NCBI GenBank assembly: GCA_017601395.1
Contig: JAFNIQ010000011.1
Coordinates: 1 to 41,751, forward strand
DNA length: 41,751 nucleotides
From: Candidatus Brockarchaeota archaeon
GTDB lineage: Archaea > Thermoproteota > EX4484-205 > JAAOZP01
Direction: 5' to 3'
Position numbers and translations under genes: made by a program. Each line of letters begins with the position of its first letter. Position 1 is the first letter of the stretch. Under the pieces are notes generated by a model. The model was not told the origin of the DNA. It saw nothing but the letters and a program-made list of their open reading frames with translations, and made no database searches. Of the stretch, positions 8,388 through 16,548 are shown one piece after another.

Positions 8388-8440
8388 AAAGAATCCTATC
8401 TTAGGGAAAAGAACATTAAGAAGTGAATAAGCCAGTATGC

Positions 8441-8498
8441 TACAATATGCCCCTCCATATATACTTGCCGCATATTTCCCCTCAGGGACTCGAAAAAG
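8441..8498 (+). repeat. Right copy of 56/58-bp direct repeat, holding the aminotransferase promoter
   Basis: Same orientation as 1238-1293 and identical apart from the 2-nt indel. It contains CATATATAC (TATA box at about 8457-8463), correctly placed to start transcription near 8485, 50 nt before the TTG of the aminotransferase. The indel changes the reading frame between copies, so the repeat is not coding; this argues against the ORF-track start at 8423. Confidence 0.93.
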
Positions 8499-8533
8499 TT
8501 GAAATAGCCCTTGCTTGGGATGAGGGCGTTAAG

Positions 8534-9733
8534 TTGAACCCTAGGCTTAAGGCTGCTCGCAGAGCTTTAGAGATAGAGGGCGAGAGCTCCTTCCTAGTGC
8601 TGGGTAATGCGAAGATGCTTGAAACACAGGGCAGGAGGATAATCCATCTCGAAATAGGTGAACCAGATTTTACAACCCCGGCTAATATAAGGGAGGCTGC
8701 GATAAGGGCGTTGAAGGAGGGGGAGACCCATTATACTCCTACGCCCGGCATGCTGGAGCTGAGGAGGGCGATAGCTGAGAAGACTGCTCAGGATTTCGGT
8801 GTTGAAGTATGTTTCGAAAACGTTTCAGTAACGCTAGGCTCCAAGGAGGCTATTTTCGCAGCTTTAGCCTCGATAGTGGAGGAGGGGGACGAGGTGATCT
8901 ACCCGAATCCAGGTTACCAGGCTTACGCGAGTGGGGTAATGTTCTTTGGAGGAAAACCAGTGCCCGTCAGGCTGAGGGAGGAGGATGAGTTTAGAATGAC
9001 TCCCGACGAGGTTAACCGGCTGGTTTCAGACAGGACTAAGGCGATAATCATAAATTCTCCCCAGAACCCGACTGGGGCGGTTTTAAGCAGGGATGACGTT
9101 AAGGGTATTGTGGAGATAGCTAAGGATGCTGGAGCATACGTTATTAGCGACGAGATCTACAGGTACATAATATACGATGGTTTGAAACACTATTCGCCTC
9201 TTCAGTTCGACGAGAATCTGGAGAACACTATAGTGGTAGACGGTTTCTCGAAATACTATGCTATGACGGGGTGGAGGCTGGGTTACGTGATTACACCGGA
9301 GCATTTAACAGCCCCTCTCCAGCTTGTTTTAAACCTGGTAACAGCATGCCCGTCTTCTTTCATCCAGATAGGGGGTTTAGAGGCTTTGAGAAACGGTTCT
9401 AATGCTGTCCGAGAAATGGTTGAACAGTATGCTATTAGAAGGGGGGTTGTCATTGAAGAGGTGTCTAAAATGAGTGGTGTTCACATGGTTAGGCCTAGAG
9501 GAGCCTTCTACGGGTTTCTCAACGTTAAGGAAATAATCGGTAGGGCTGGAATTAACAGTTTGAAACTGGCCTCTATTCTGCTTGAGAAGTACGGGGTTGC
9601 AGTGTTGCATGGATCAGCCATGGGGTCTTTCGGAGAAGGCTATGTTAGGATAAGCTATGCTAACTCTGTTGAAAACATAAGGAACGGGTTAAGAATAATG
9701 AGTAAAGCTTTTAACGAGATAGCCGGGTTCTAA
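8534..9733 (+). CDS. PLP-dependent aminotransferase, aspartate aminotransferase family
   Basis: A class I/II aminotransferase transferring amino groups between an amino acid (aspartate, alanine or aromatic) and a 2-oxo acid. Visible are the substrate-side IGEPDF near residue 50, the TPTPGMLELR segment, the PLP-contacting NSPQNPTG, the DEIYRYIIYD loop, and the PLP-binding lysine in SKYYAMTGWRLGY (about Lys240). I take TTG at 8534 as start (399 residues, typical of archaeal members) with GATGAGGG 7 nt before it. The longer track ORF from 8423 would translate the direct repeat and adds residues the family lacks. Transcription probably starts inside the right repeat. It converges with the Roadblock-like gene, ends 9 bp apart. 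Confidence 0.92.
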   Translation: MNPRLKAARRALEIEGESSFLVLGNAKMLETQGRRIIHLEIGEPDFTTPANIREAAIRALKEGETHYTPTPGMLELRRAIAEKTAQDFGVEVCFENVSVTLGSKEAIFAALASIVEEGDEVIYPNPGYQAYASGVMFFGGKPVPVRLREEDEFRMTPDEVNRLVSDRTKAIIINSPQNPTGAVLSRDDVKGIVEIAKDAGAYVISDEIYRYIIYDGLKHYSPLQFDENLENTIVVDGFSKYYAMTGWRLGYVITPEHLTAPLQLVLNLVTACPSSFIQIGGLEALRNGSNAVREMVEQYAIRRGVVIEEVSKMSGVHMVRPRGAFYGFLNVKEIIGRAGINSLKLASILLEKYGVAVLHGSAMGSFGEGYVRISYANSVENIRNGLRIMSKAFNEIAGF

Positions 9734-9742
9734 GCCTGTTTC

Positions 9743-10363
9743 CTACTCTAGCCTTGGAATGCTTTTCAGCATTCTCTCCAAATATATCTTGGCCAGTCTA
9801 ACGTAACGCCTATCGTTTAACAGAGCCATCAGCCTTAGACCACCGCCCGATTTCATCAGGATAACACTATTCTTCCCGGTGTACTCGATTTCCTCTATCT
9901 CCCCTATCTTTAAAACACTGCCGTAGCTTTCGAACAGTTCAAACTGCTCGCCTATGAAGGCGGCTAAAATGTCTTCATCCATGTCGATGCGTGAGCCGAA
10001 GCTTAAACACGTGACACCGTCAGGCAGTAGGACGCTTATTGAACTTATCGATCCCTTGGATTGCGAAATGCAGTTTTGCATGGCGCTTTCAACAACTTTA
10101 ACCCATTCGAAGGCTTTCTCATCCAGCATTTTCTCAGTCTCCTCGCTTGTAACGATGTCTTTCTGAATAGGCTTCGAAATGGTTAGCATTGGCTCCTCTT
10201 TCTTAACGGCTGCTTCCATAGGGGTGTTTTTCTCAACTGCTTGCAACGGCTTCTTCTCATCCACATCTTTTACATCCCGTTTAGAAACAGCCATTCTGTA
10301 GCGCGCTATGATTTTATCGAAGTCTGTTTTATCATCTTCAGCATCCTGCTCTCTTTCCACCAT
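9743..10363 (-). CDS. Roadblock/LC7-like domain protein
   Basis: The C-terminal 110 residues look like a Roadblock/LC7 (MglB-like) domain: ISSISVLLPDGVTCLSFGS, then an AAFIGEQFELFES helix, IEYTGKNSVILMKSGGG strands and a closing helix. These small domains dimerise and often serve small Ras-like GTPases or membrane complexes. The N-terminal 90 residues are charged and low-complexity, a likely linker. I prefer the ATG at 10363 because a TATA-like AATTTATAAG sits 31 nt upstream; the track start is a GTG at 10420 that would lie at or before the transcription start from the stronger TATATAA at 10439-10445. No GTPase gene is adjacent. A phased GTTCA array lies directly upstream of the promoter. Confidence 0.68.
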   Translation of the reverse strand: MVEREQDAEDDKTDFDKIIARYRMAVSKRDVKDVDEKKPLQAVEKNTPMEAAVKKEEPMLTISKPIQKDIVTSEETEKMLDEKAFEWVKVVESAMQNCISQSKGSISSISVLLPDGVTCLSFGSRIDMDEDILAAFIGEQFELFESYGSVLKIGEIEEIEYTGKNSVILMKSGGGLRLMALLNDRRYVRLAKIYLERMLKSIPRLE

Positions 10364-10434
10364 GGCTGGTAAACAATTGTAGACCTCTCTTATAAATTTT
10401 GCAATTATTCTTTCTTTCACTTTTTTACATACAC

Positions 10435-10480
10435 GTTCTTATATAGTTCAGAACAGTTCAGAATGGTTCATTATGGTTTA
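10435..10480 (+). promoter_or_regulatory. Four GTTCA/GTTTA boxes at exact 10-bp spacing beside a TATA box
   Basis: GTTCA occurs at 10446, 10456 and 10466 and GTTTA at 10476, each exactly 10 bp apart; a weaker GTTCT is at 10435. The array abuts the minus-strand TATATAA (10439-10445) of the Roadblock-like gene, on its upstream side. Repeats at one helical turn present the same DNA face to a protein, so this looks like a cooperative regulator site. The same layout recurs at 21581-21615. Confidence 0.7.
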
Positions 10481-10880
10481 TCTGCCTCCGTTATTTGTTC
10501 CAGTCGAAAGCTAGCTCATGCGTTAAAGTTTTTTCGAAAGATACGCGTAGTTTAGAATAATATTTAACCGGTTTCTCATAACTTTCTTTTCGATTCCTGT
10601 CTGTTTAAACTCCTACATACATATGGTGATGAGCATGAGTCGGTAGGAGAAAAAGCGATTTATAATTAAAAAAATTAAAAGTGTTTTAATCGACAACGAA
10701 GCGTAGCGGCAACTCGCCATATTCCTCCATTATCTATCCCAGGAATTCTGTTTCAGGTTATACTTGATATCTTATCGCCATGGATTCAAACAATAAAATG
10801 TTACTCTGGGGTTGCTTATCTAAAAGTTTTTTAATGAGCATGATAAACCGTTAAGTAAAAACAGTAAAGGGCTATTTACC
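10481..10880. other. Gene-free region before the ABC-2 exporter
   Basis: Four hundred bp between the Roadblock promoter region and the exporter operon. It is A/T-rich, with several TATA-like stretches (for example TTATAATTAAAA near 10660 and TTTTTTAATG near 10828), any of which could serve the exporter. A GTGATGA near 10627 resembles a C box but has no matching D box. I see no gene. Confidence 0.4.
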
Positions 10881-11867
10881 TTGAACACGGCTGTTGAGAC
10901 TGTAAATCTGACTAAGTATTTCAAAGGGGACGGTGGGAAGGGGAGGATTGTGGCAGTCGACCATGTAAACCTTTCCATCAGGGAGGGTGAGTTTTTCGGT
11001 CTCTTGGGGCCAAACGGTGCTGGTAAAACAACTCTGATAAAAATTCTTTGCACACTGGTGATTCCTGACGGGGGCACTGCGAGGGTGGCTGGTTTCGACG
11101 TCGTCAAGGATGCTGAGAAAGTTAGGGAGTACATAGGCTGGCTGCACGGGGAAACGGGTGGGAGAGCCCTCTACTGGAGGCTTTCAGCAAGAGACAACCT
11201 AAGGTTCTACGCCTATCTGCAGAACATTCCTACAGACGTAGCCAGAAAAAGGATAGATGCCCTGCTCGAGTTCTTCGAGTTAGACAAGGATGCTGACAGG
11301 CTTGTGAAGGATTTCTCCACGGGCATGAAGATGAGAGTAATGCTTGCTAGGACGCTTCTTTCAAACGCGCCAATACTGTTGATGGATGAGCCGACTGTTG
11401 GGCTTGACGCTACTGGGGCAATAGAGACACGTAGGCTGCTTCAGGCTCTTTGCAAGGAGCTCCGTAAAACCATAGTTTTCACAACCCATAATATTTTTGA
11501 GGCTGAGAGGCTTTGCGACAGGATCGCTGTGATGAACCGGGGAAAAATTATTGCGGTTGACACGCCGCTCCGGCTGAGCGAAATAACGAGGAAGTACAGG
11601 GGTGTCGAGGTAAGGTTCCGCGGTTCCTCTGAAGAAGCGGTTAGGATCCTGGAGAGACTAGAGTTTGTGAAGAGGATTATGAGTGTTCAGCCCGAGGAGG
11701 ACTACACTGTCATAAGGGCTGAGGTTAAAGACGAGGAGCAAGCGTTGTCAGAAATTCCTAAGGCGTTCGGCACCAACGGGTTGAAAACCATAGGAGTTCA
11801 AATCGCTCTTCCAAGTCTTGAAGAAGTATTCTTAAACCTGACTGGTGGGGAGCATGAATCAGCCTGA
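10881..11867 (+). CDS. ABC-2 type exporter, ATP-binding subunit
   Basis: A 328-residue ATPase of the drug/lipid exporter (DrrA/NatA-like) group that powers the two permeases encoded next. Walker A is GPNGAGKTT near residue 43, the signature is FSTGMKMR, Walker B is ILLMDEPTVGLD, and the switch His is in TTHNIFEAERL. The C-terminal 100 residues match the extra domain usual in this group, ending in SLEEVFLNLTG. The start is a TTG; no earlier in-frame start or obvious Shine-Dalgarno site is present. Its end overlaps the first permease gene by 14 nt. The substrate cannot be predicted. Confidence 0.93.
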   Translation: MNTAVETVNLTKYFKGDGGKGRIVAVDHVNLSIREGEFFGLLGPNGAGKTTLIKILCTLVIPDGGTARVAGFDVVKDAEKVREYIGWLHGETGGRALYWRLSARDNLRFYAYLQNIPTDVARKRIDALLEFFELDKDADRLVKDFSTGMKMRVMLARTLLSNAPILLMDEPTVGLDATGAIETRRLLQALCKELRKTIVFTTHNIFEAERLCDRIAVMNRGKIIAVDTPLRLSEITRKYRGVEVRFRGSSEEAVRILERLEFVKRIMSVQPEEDYTVIRAEVKDEEQALSEIPKAFGTNGLKTIGVQIALPSLEEVFLNLTGGEHESA

Positions 11868-12732
11868 AATCCTCCAGTTATTCAGGGTTGAGGAGAAGCG
11901 GAGCAAGTCTAGTTTAAGACAGCTCTTCGCAGTGGTTTGGGCCCAGCTTAAGATGATGCTCGCCTATAGGTCTTGGCTAGTGATGGATCTTTTAAGCACC
12001 CTTGCATCTGTAGTCATGTACTACTTCGTCGGCCTGCAGGTCGACCCGCACCAGCTTTCGCGAAGCGGCTGGGGAACTAGTTACCTCGCCTTCTCCCTGG
12101 TTGGAGTCGCAACCTCAAACTATCTTTGGGCATGCTTAACAAGGCTGAGCCATTCTATCCAGCATGAAATAAGAGGAGGAACTCTTGAAACAATCGCGGT
12201 AACCCCAATAAACATGCTCATGTTCTTCATAGGCCTAACGGCACGCGGATACCTAGTTAGCCTCATCTACTTGGTGGGGGTGTTCGCTGTCGGGGTTTAT
12301 GGACTTGGTGCAAAACTCTCGTTTACCCCTCAGTCGCTGTTCGTGTTCATAATCCTGTTTGTATTGATGCTTGTTTCAAACCAAGCACTAGGGTTAGTGG
12401 CTGCGGGAATAATAATGGTTTACAAGAGGGGTGACCCGCTAGTATTCATACTTGCAGCCGTCAACGAGTTTCTCGCCGGCGTCCTATATCCGTTGGAGCT
12501 GCTTAAACGCTTTCCAGCCTTACAGGTTCTATCAATGCTCTTCCCCTATACCTATGCCCTAGACGGTATGAGGAGGGTGCTGATACTGGGTGCCTCGGTT
12601 TTTGACGTGAACGTGTTGACCGACATCCTGGTTCTAGGTGTTTTCAGCATGCTGCTTGTCCCGCTAGGTTTAAAGATGCTGGGATGGGGTTATAATAGGA
12701 TAAGGAGGGAAGGGACTACTTCATCCTACTAG
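11854..12732 (+). CDS. ABC-2 type exporter permease, first subunit
   Basis: A membrane protein of about 292 residues with six hydrophobic helices typical of ABC-2 permeases: SWLVMDLLSTLASVVMYYFVG, a YLAFSLVGVATSNYLW helix, the amphipathic IRGGTLETIAVTPI segment, and LFPYTYALDGMRR before the last helix. I choose the ATG at 11854 over the track's GTG at 11845 because GGTGGGG lies just upstream. It overlaps the ATPase gene and is 10 bp from the second permease gene. With that gene it should form a heterodimeric channel in the cytoplasmic membrane. Confidence 0.9.
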   Translation: MNQPEILQLFRVEEKRSKSSLRQLFAVVWAQLKMMLAYRSWLVMDLLSTLASVVMYYFVGLQVDPHQLSRSGWGTSYLAFSLVGVATSNYLWACLTRLSHSIQHEIRGGTLETIAVTPINMLMFFIGLTARGYLVSLIYLVGVFAVGVYGLGAKLSFTPQSLFVFIILFVLMLVSNQALGLVAAGIIMVYKRGDPLVFILAAVNEFLAGVLYPLELLKRFPALQVLSMLFPYTYALDGMRRVLILGASVFDVNVLTDILVLGVFSMLLVPLGLKMLGWGYNRIRREGTTSSY

Positions 12733-12742
12733 GTGGTTAGAT

Positions 12743-13615
12743 TTGAAGGTTGAAGACATTGTTAAATACTTGGCGGAAAACATTCCGCGGGGAGGGGTTG
12801 GGCCCTTTGAGAAAGCTGTTGCCTTCATAATTAGGGATTTTAAAATCTGGTGGACGTATAAGCTTTGGATAACGCTTGATATTCTGAGCTCACTGACCTT
12901 TGTGGCAACATACTACTTCGTATCGATGATCATTACTCCGCAAGCGTTGATTGAAGCAGGGTATGCTGCAGACTTCCTCACCTTTTCAGTCATAGGCATC
13001 TCCGTGCAGCATTACGTTTTCACCTCCGTTTCAAGCCTTTCAGACGCGATAAGGGAGGAACAGTGGAACGGCACTATGGAGACAATACTTTCTTCAACCA
13101 CGAGCTTCAGGGTTTTTCTCCTAGGAGAGTCTGCTTTCAGGTTCATAATCGGCTCCTACTTCCTGCTTGCTTCACTCGGCATGGGGGTGCTTCTTGGTAT
13201 AAGGCTTGTCTTAAACCCTGAATCTATTCTCGCCGCATTCGTGTTAACCATACTGCTGGTGGCGAGCCACATGGTTATCGGGGTTCTCGGGGCTGCGATG
13301 ATACTCAAGCTTAAGCAGGGTGATCCCATAGTCTGGGCTTTCTCATGGTTAACCCAGCTTTTCTCAGGAGTCCTCTACCCCTTGGGGCTGCTGCCCGACT
13401 GGCTTAAATGGATTGGAAACGCGTTCCCGCTAACATACTCTCTAGACGGATTGAGAAGGTGTTTGATGAATGGTGAAGGATTAGACAGCCCCATGATAAT
13501 GGAGAATACTTTAAAGCTTATACTCTTCATAGTGGTCGTACTGCCTTTTTCACTATGGTTTTTCAAAAAGTCTTACGACTCGACGAGGAGGGAAGGAGCC
13601 CTAGGCCAGTACTAA
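12743..13615 (+). CDS. ABC-2 type exporter permease, second subunit
   Basis: A 290-residue permease with the same layout as the preceding one: KLWITLDILSSLTFVATYYFV as helix 1, EEQWNGTMETILSST as the conserved amphipathic element, and AFPLTYSLDGLRRCL before the last helix. The start is TTG with AGGTGG five nt upstream. The two permeases are clearly paralogous, so the operon encodes a heterodimeric exporter rather than a homodimer. The gene converges with the molybdopterin enzyme gene, with 5 bp between stops. Confidence 0.9.
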   Translation: MKVEDIVKYLAENIPRGGVGPFEKAVAFIIRDFKIWWTYKLWITLDILSSLTFVATYYFVSMIITPQALIEAGYAADFLTFSVIGISVQHYVFTSVSSLSDAIREEQWNGTMETILSSTTSFRVFLLGESAFRFIIGSYFLLASLGMGVLLGIRLVLNPESILAAFVLTILLVASHMVIGVLGAAMILKLKQGDPIVWAFSWLTQLFSGVLYPLGLLPDWLKWIGNAFPLTYSLDGLRRCLMNGEGLDSPMIMENTLKLILFIVVVLPFSLWFFKKSYDSTRREGALGQY

Positions 13616-13620
13616 AGGCT

Positions 13621-15561
13621 TCACGAGGCATCCTTTCTCACGCCGACGGCCACCGACTTGTAGTTTGGGGTAAACGTGTTGAAAGTATAGTTTAAGGGGA
13701 CAAGCCTGTTCACAGGCGTTTTCTCGGAGTGAATATACATCTTTATCGTTCCACTTATAACCGTGGCGTCCGCCTTAACCCTGACTTTAAGACTGCCACA
13801 GGGACTGGAAAGGATTATCGTCTCCCCGTCTGAAAACCCTTCTCTCTTCAAATCCTCAGGATTCATGTAGCATGCTTCAATATCCTTCCTGTTAGCATTC
13901 ATCAGGGTTTCGGATAGAGATGTGAGCTCATTGTGGAGAAAAAGGAGAGGTGTTCTAACAGCGACCATAATATAAGGGTATTTCTTGCTTACGGGATAAT
14001 CTACACCCTCGTAATGCACTGGAACATATCTCGTGAAAACGGGTTTCTTAGCTCCCCAACCGTCTTCACCACTGTACACTTCCTCCACGTTCACGTTCCT
14101 GTAGGCCGGGACGAGCTCAACTATTTCTCTGGAAATCTCTTTTTCATCACTGTAGGGAAAGAGTTTTTCGCAGCCAAAATATTTCGACAGCTCTTTAAAT
14201 ATGATCCAGGCCTGCTTAGCCTCCCCAGGAGGCTCCACTACCTTTCTGACTAGCCTTATGCGCCTCTCCCAATTGGTTATGGTTCCGTTTCCCTCGATCA
14301 GCATCGCTATAGGTAGAACCACGTTCGCGAAATTCACCGTGTAGTTGAAATGGTGGTGGAGGAGAACAATGAACATTTCCTTAAGCTTCTTATGGAGGCT
14401 TTCTAGGTCCGGGAGGGAGAGAGCAAGGTTAACATCGCAAGCGAAAACCGCTTTAACAGGGTTTAGATAAAGGGCTTGAATCATGTTTAACCCAGCTTCC
14501 TCGCTCAACTCCACCCCCCAAGCCTCCTCCAGCCTGTCCCTGGATACGAGGGAGGGCAGGAAGCCTGGTGGAACGCCTCCGACATCACCCATGCCCTGAA
14601 CGTTTATCTCACCCCTGCCTGAGAGCAATACGCCCCCCTTTAGAATCAGGAGGTTTAGAAGGGAGACAACGTTTAGAAAACCGTTTCTGCTCTGAGTCAA
14701 ACCCATTCCATGCATTATTCCGAAAGCCTTGGACGAATAAACTGTTTCGACAACTTTTTCGAAAAGCTCCTTCTCAATCCCACATATCTTCGAAACCCTT
14801 TCTGGAGTATATTCCGATACTGCTTCAGCAAGCTGTTCGAAACCCTGTATGCTCTTCCTATCCTCCGGAACCCCCTTCCTGATAAGCTCGTTTATCAAAC
14901 CGTTTATGAAAACTAGCTGCGTATCGGGTTTCACCTGAACATTAATGTCGCAAAACCTTGAAGTCTCGTTCAGAGGGGAATTTACACCTATAAGCTTAGT
15001 GCCCTTTGCTTTAGCCCTAACTATTCTGCTGAAAATAACAGGATAGTTTGAAGCAGGGTTTGAGCCTATGACCAGGATGAGGTCGCGCGTATCAGCTTCC
15101 TCAATCCTGCCGGGAGACCCGTTTATTCCGAACACCATGTTCAACGCACTTATAGTGTTAGCATGACAAAGCCTGGAGCAACAACCGTCAACATTGTTGC
15201 TCTTCAGAACAGCGCGCGCAAACTTCTGCATAACATACGCGTTTTCATTGCTTGTCTTACCTGATGGAATGAACAAAACCTCGTTTCCCTCAAGATCCTT
15301 CAGATGGTTGAAGATGAACCAGTATGCTTCATCCCAAGAAGCCTCCTTAAAATCCTCCTCCTTAGTTTCCCTTATCAACGGCTTGATTATCCTGTTTTTA
15401 CGGATAACTTCGTTAATAGTCAAGCCTCGGAGGCATGGGAAACCCTCGCTCACGTCATCATCCTTAACAGGCTCTACTCTAATGATTTCGCCTTTTTCCG
15501 CAACGTAGTTTAGTCTGCAGCCGACCCCGCAGTATATGCATTCCGATTTTACTTTCTCCAA
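13621..15561 (-). CDS. fdhA: Formate dehydrogenase alpha-like molybdopterin oxidoreductase
   Basis: A 646-residue member of the Mo/W-bis-MGD (DMSO reductase) family closest in features to formate dehydrogenase catalytic subunits. A [4Fe-4S] site is formed by C8, C11, C15 and C43 (CIYCGVGC...PCLRG). The metal ligand is probably Cys132 in GCCSRLCHANT, followed by the catalytic His; it is Cys, not selenocysteine. MGD-binding segments (VIGSNPASNYP, GVNSPLNET) and the C-terminal beta-barrel follow. No twin-arginine signal is present, so it should be cytoplasmic. The start is a TTG with TATA ACTTATATTT about 30 nt before it (leaderless). No electron-transfer subunit, chaperone or hydrogenase gene is beside it, so its partner is unknown. 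Confidence 0.85.
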   Translation of the reverse strand: MEKVKSECIYCGVGCRLNYVAEKGEIIRVEPVKDDDVSEGFPCLRGLTINEVIRKNRIIKPLIRETKEEDFKEASWDEAYWFIFNHLKDLEGNEVLFIPSGKTSNENAYVMQKFARAVLKSNNVDGCCSRLCHANTISALNMVFGINGSPGRIEEADTRDLILVIGSNPASNYPVIFSRIVRAKAKGTKLIGVNSPLNETSRFCDINVQVKPDTQLVFINGLINELIRKGVPEDRKSIQGFEQLAEAVSEYTPERVSKICGIEKELFEKVVETVYSSKAFGIMHGMGLTQSRNGFLNVVSLLNLLILKGGVLLSGRGEINVQGMGDVGGVPPGFLPSLVSRDRLEEAWGVELSEEAGLNMIQALYLNPVKAVFACDVNLALSLPDLESLHKKLKEMFIVLLHHHFNYTVNFANVVLPIAMLIEGNGTITNWERRIRLVRKVVEPPGEAKQAWIIFKELSKYFGCEKLFPYSDEKEISREIVELVPAYRNVNVEEVYSGEDGWGAKKPVFTRYVPVHYEGVDYPVSKKYPYIMVAVRTPLLFLHNELTSLSETLMNANRKDIEACYMNPEDLKREGFSDGETIILSSPCGSLKVRVKADATVISGTIKMYIHSEKTPVNRLVPLNYTFNTFTPNYKSVAVGVRKDAS

Positions 15562-15680
15562 ACCGGTCTTGGGAGGAGGCGAGAGAAATATAAGTGTTTT
15601 ATAACATTCGTCTAGAATGCTTGCAGTCTTGATGTGTCCGGTGTTTAAGATTTATTAACTGATGTCTTTCAATCTAGGTG

Positions 15681-16130
15681 ATGTTCAAGAAGATTCTGGT
15701 TGCAACAGATGGCTCTCCTACTTCAGATAAAGCTGTCGAAATGGGTTTAAAGATGAAGCTTCAGACACCCGAGATCGAGGTCTTAGTATTACATGTTTCT
15801 GAAGAGCTTTCGAAAACCATGGTGGAACCAAGTGTGGAACAGCCCTCTAAACTAGTAGTTCTCCCGGATTCCACTAGGATGAGCCTGATCAGGGAGAAGG
15901 ATGAGATACTGGAGAAAGCTAGAATAATAGCTGAGAAGATGGGCGTTAAAGTAAAGCTTTTCAGTAGGGTCGGTGATCCCGCGTCAGTCATAGTTGAGGA
16001 GGCCGAGAAAAGGGGGTGCGATCTTATAGTTGTTGGAGGCGAGGGGCTCGGGAAATCAGGGCGTATTCTCGGAAGCGTCGCAAGCAAAGTTGTGAACCGG
16101 TTCAGAGGATCTGTGCTGGTAATTAGGTGA
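15681..16130 (+). CDS. UspA-family universal stress protein
   Basis: A 149-residue nucleotide-binding stress protein with one Usp domain: KKILVATDGSPTSDKAVEMG at the N-terminus, a middle insertion, and the ATP-type GxxGxG segment GGEGLGKSGRILGSVASKV followed by GSVLVIR at the end. Such proteins dimerise and bind ATP or AMP in the cytoplasm. The ATG at 15681 is preferred over the GTG immediately before it; TATA-like GATTTATTAAC 25-30 nt upstream suggests a leaderless message. It is divergent from the molybdopterin enzyme gene. Confidence 0.92.
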   Translation: MFKKILVATDGSPTSDKAVEMGLKMKLQTPEIEVLVLHVSEELSKTMVEPSVEQPSKLVVLPDSTRMSLIREKDEILEKARIIAEKMGVKVKLFSRVGDPASVIVEEAEKRGCDLIVVGGEGLGKSGRILGSVASKVVNRFRGSVLVIR

Positions 16131-16263
16131 GCCTAGAAGCTGTTAAGAAACAATAGCGCGCTTGCTTTAAGCATCTTTGTAGTTGAGAGTGATATTATCA
16201 GGGTTATTTGCATATTAGGCAGGAGCCACGTATTTTATGTTGTTTTACTACTGCAATGGGTTC

Positions 16264-16497
16264 TCATCTTTTCTGCAGCCTTGTCGATAACGTTTTTTCA
16301 TGAAGTTTCAGAGCTCCGACCGTAAACATGATTGTAAAGATAATCACCATCATGATGTCTACCCATTCCGGGAAAAAAGCGTTGCCTGTATAAAGCCGCC
16401 TCAAAAGGTCTGTGGGGTATGTTAATGGTGATACTGCAGCTATTGCTAATGTCCAGGTTGGAAGCTGCGCAAGTGGCACAAGTACTCCCGGTCTCAA
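16264..16497 (-). pseudogene. ABC-2 permease, C-terminal remnant
   Basis: Only the last 77 residues of an ABC-2 permease remain: GVLVPLAQLPTWTLAIAAVSPLTYPTDLLRRL is the typical segment before the last helix, followed by VDIMMVIIFTIMFTVG and a basic tail. The first five helices are absent. The fragment starts right at a 17-bp direct repeat shared with the end of the ATPase remnant, which may mark the deletion joint. It cannot make a working channel. Confidence 0.8.
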
Positions 16498-16548
16498 CCA
16501 TTGGGCCGGATTTAATCATCAAGTCATCGGGCTCCCTGTCTCAACCAT
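16485..16548. repeat. 17-bp direct repeat at the pseudogene junction
   Basis: CTCCC-G-GTCTCAACCAT at 16485-16501 and CTCCC-T-GTCTCAACCAT at 16532-16548, one mismatch, 47 bp apart. On the minus strand both would code MVETGS, which belongs at the end of the ATPase nucleotide-binding domain. The pair sits exactly where ATPase remnant meets permease remnant, consistent with a local duplication and deletion. Confidence 0.75.

Larger units (their letters stand above)
7945..8440. other. Gene-free region rich in inverted repeats
   Basis: About 500 bp without a credible ORF (8155-8340 on the minus strand has no family features). It holds the operon TATA box, an imperfect 31-bp inverted repeat (7993-8023), a plus-strand TATA-like GATTTATATC (8033-8042), twin GGTAA-N8-TTACC elements and four further inverted repeats to 8387. 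I read it as regulatory DNA for the operon and/or a structured plus-strand RNA. Confidence 0.5.
1294..8498. mobile_element. Possible inserted cassette bounded by long direct repeats
   Basis: The segment between and including one of the two direct repeats contains one complete three-gene operon plus its upstream region. The flanking genes (MTH1187-family on the left, aminotransferase on the right) are ordinary chromosomal genes. Removing 1294-8498 would leave a single repeat directly before the aminotransferase, restoring a compact intergenic region with its promoter. That is what an integration or recombination event with a duplicated target would leave. No integrase, transposase or tRNA gene is visible inside, so it would need a recombinase from elsewhere, or arose by homologous recombination between repeats. 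The bounds are seen; the mobility is inferred. Confidence 0.42.

Noticed and set aside
1294-8440. Integrase or transposase in the cassette
   Set aside because: None of the reading frames shows a tyrosine or serine recombinase or DDE motif; mobility therefore remains inferred.
8423-8533. N-terminal extension of the aminotransferase in the ORF track
   Set aside because: It translates the direct repeat, whose frame is not conserved between copies, and the family starts at the residues after TTG 8534.
10627-10660. C/D box small RNA
   Set aside because: A perfect GTGATGA C box occurs, but no CTGA follows at guide distance and no terminal stem forms.
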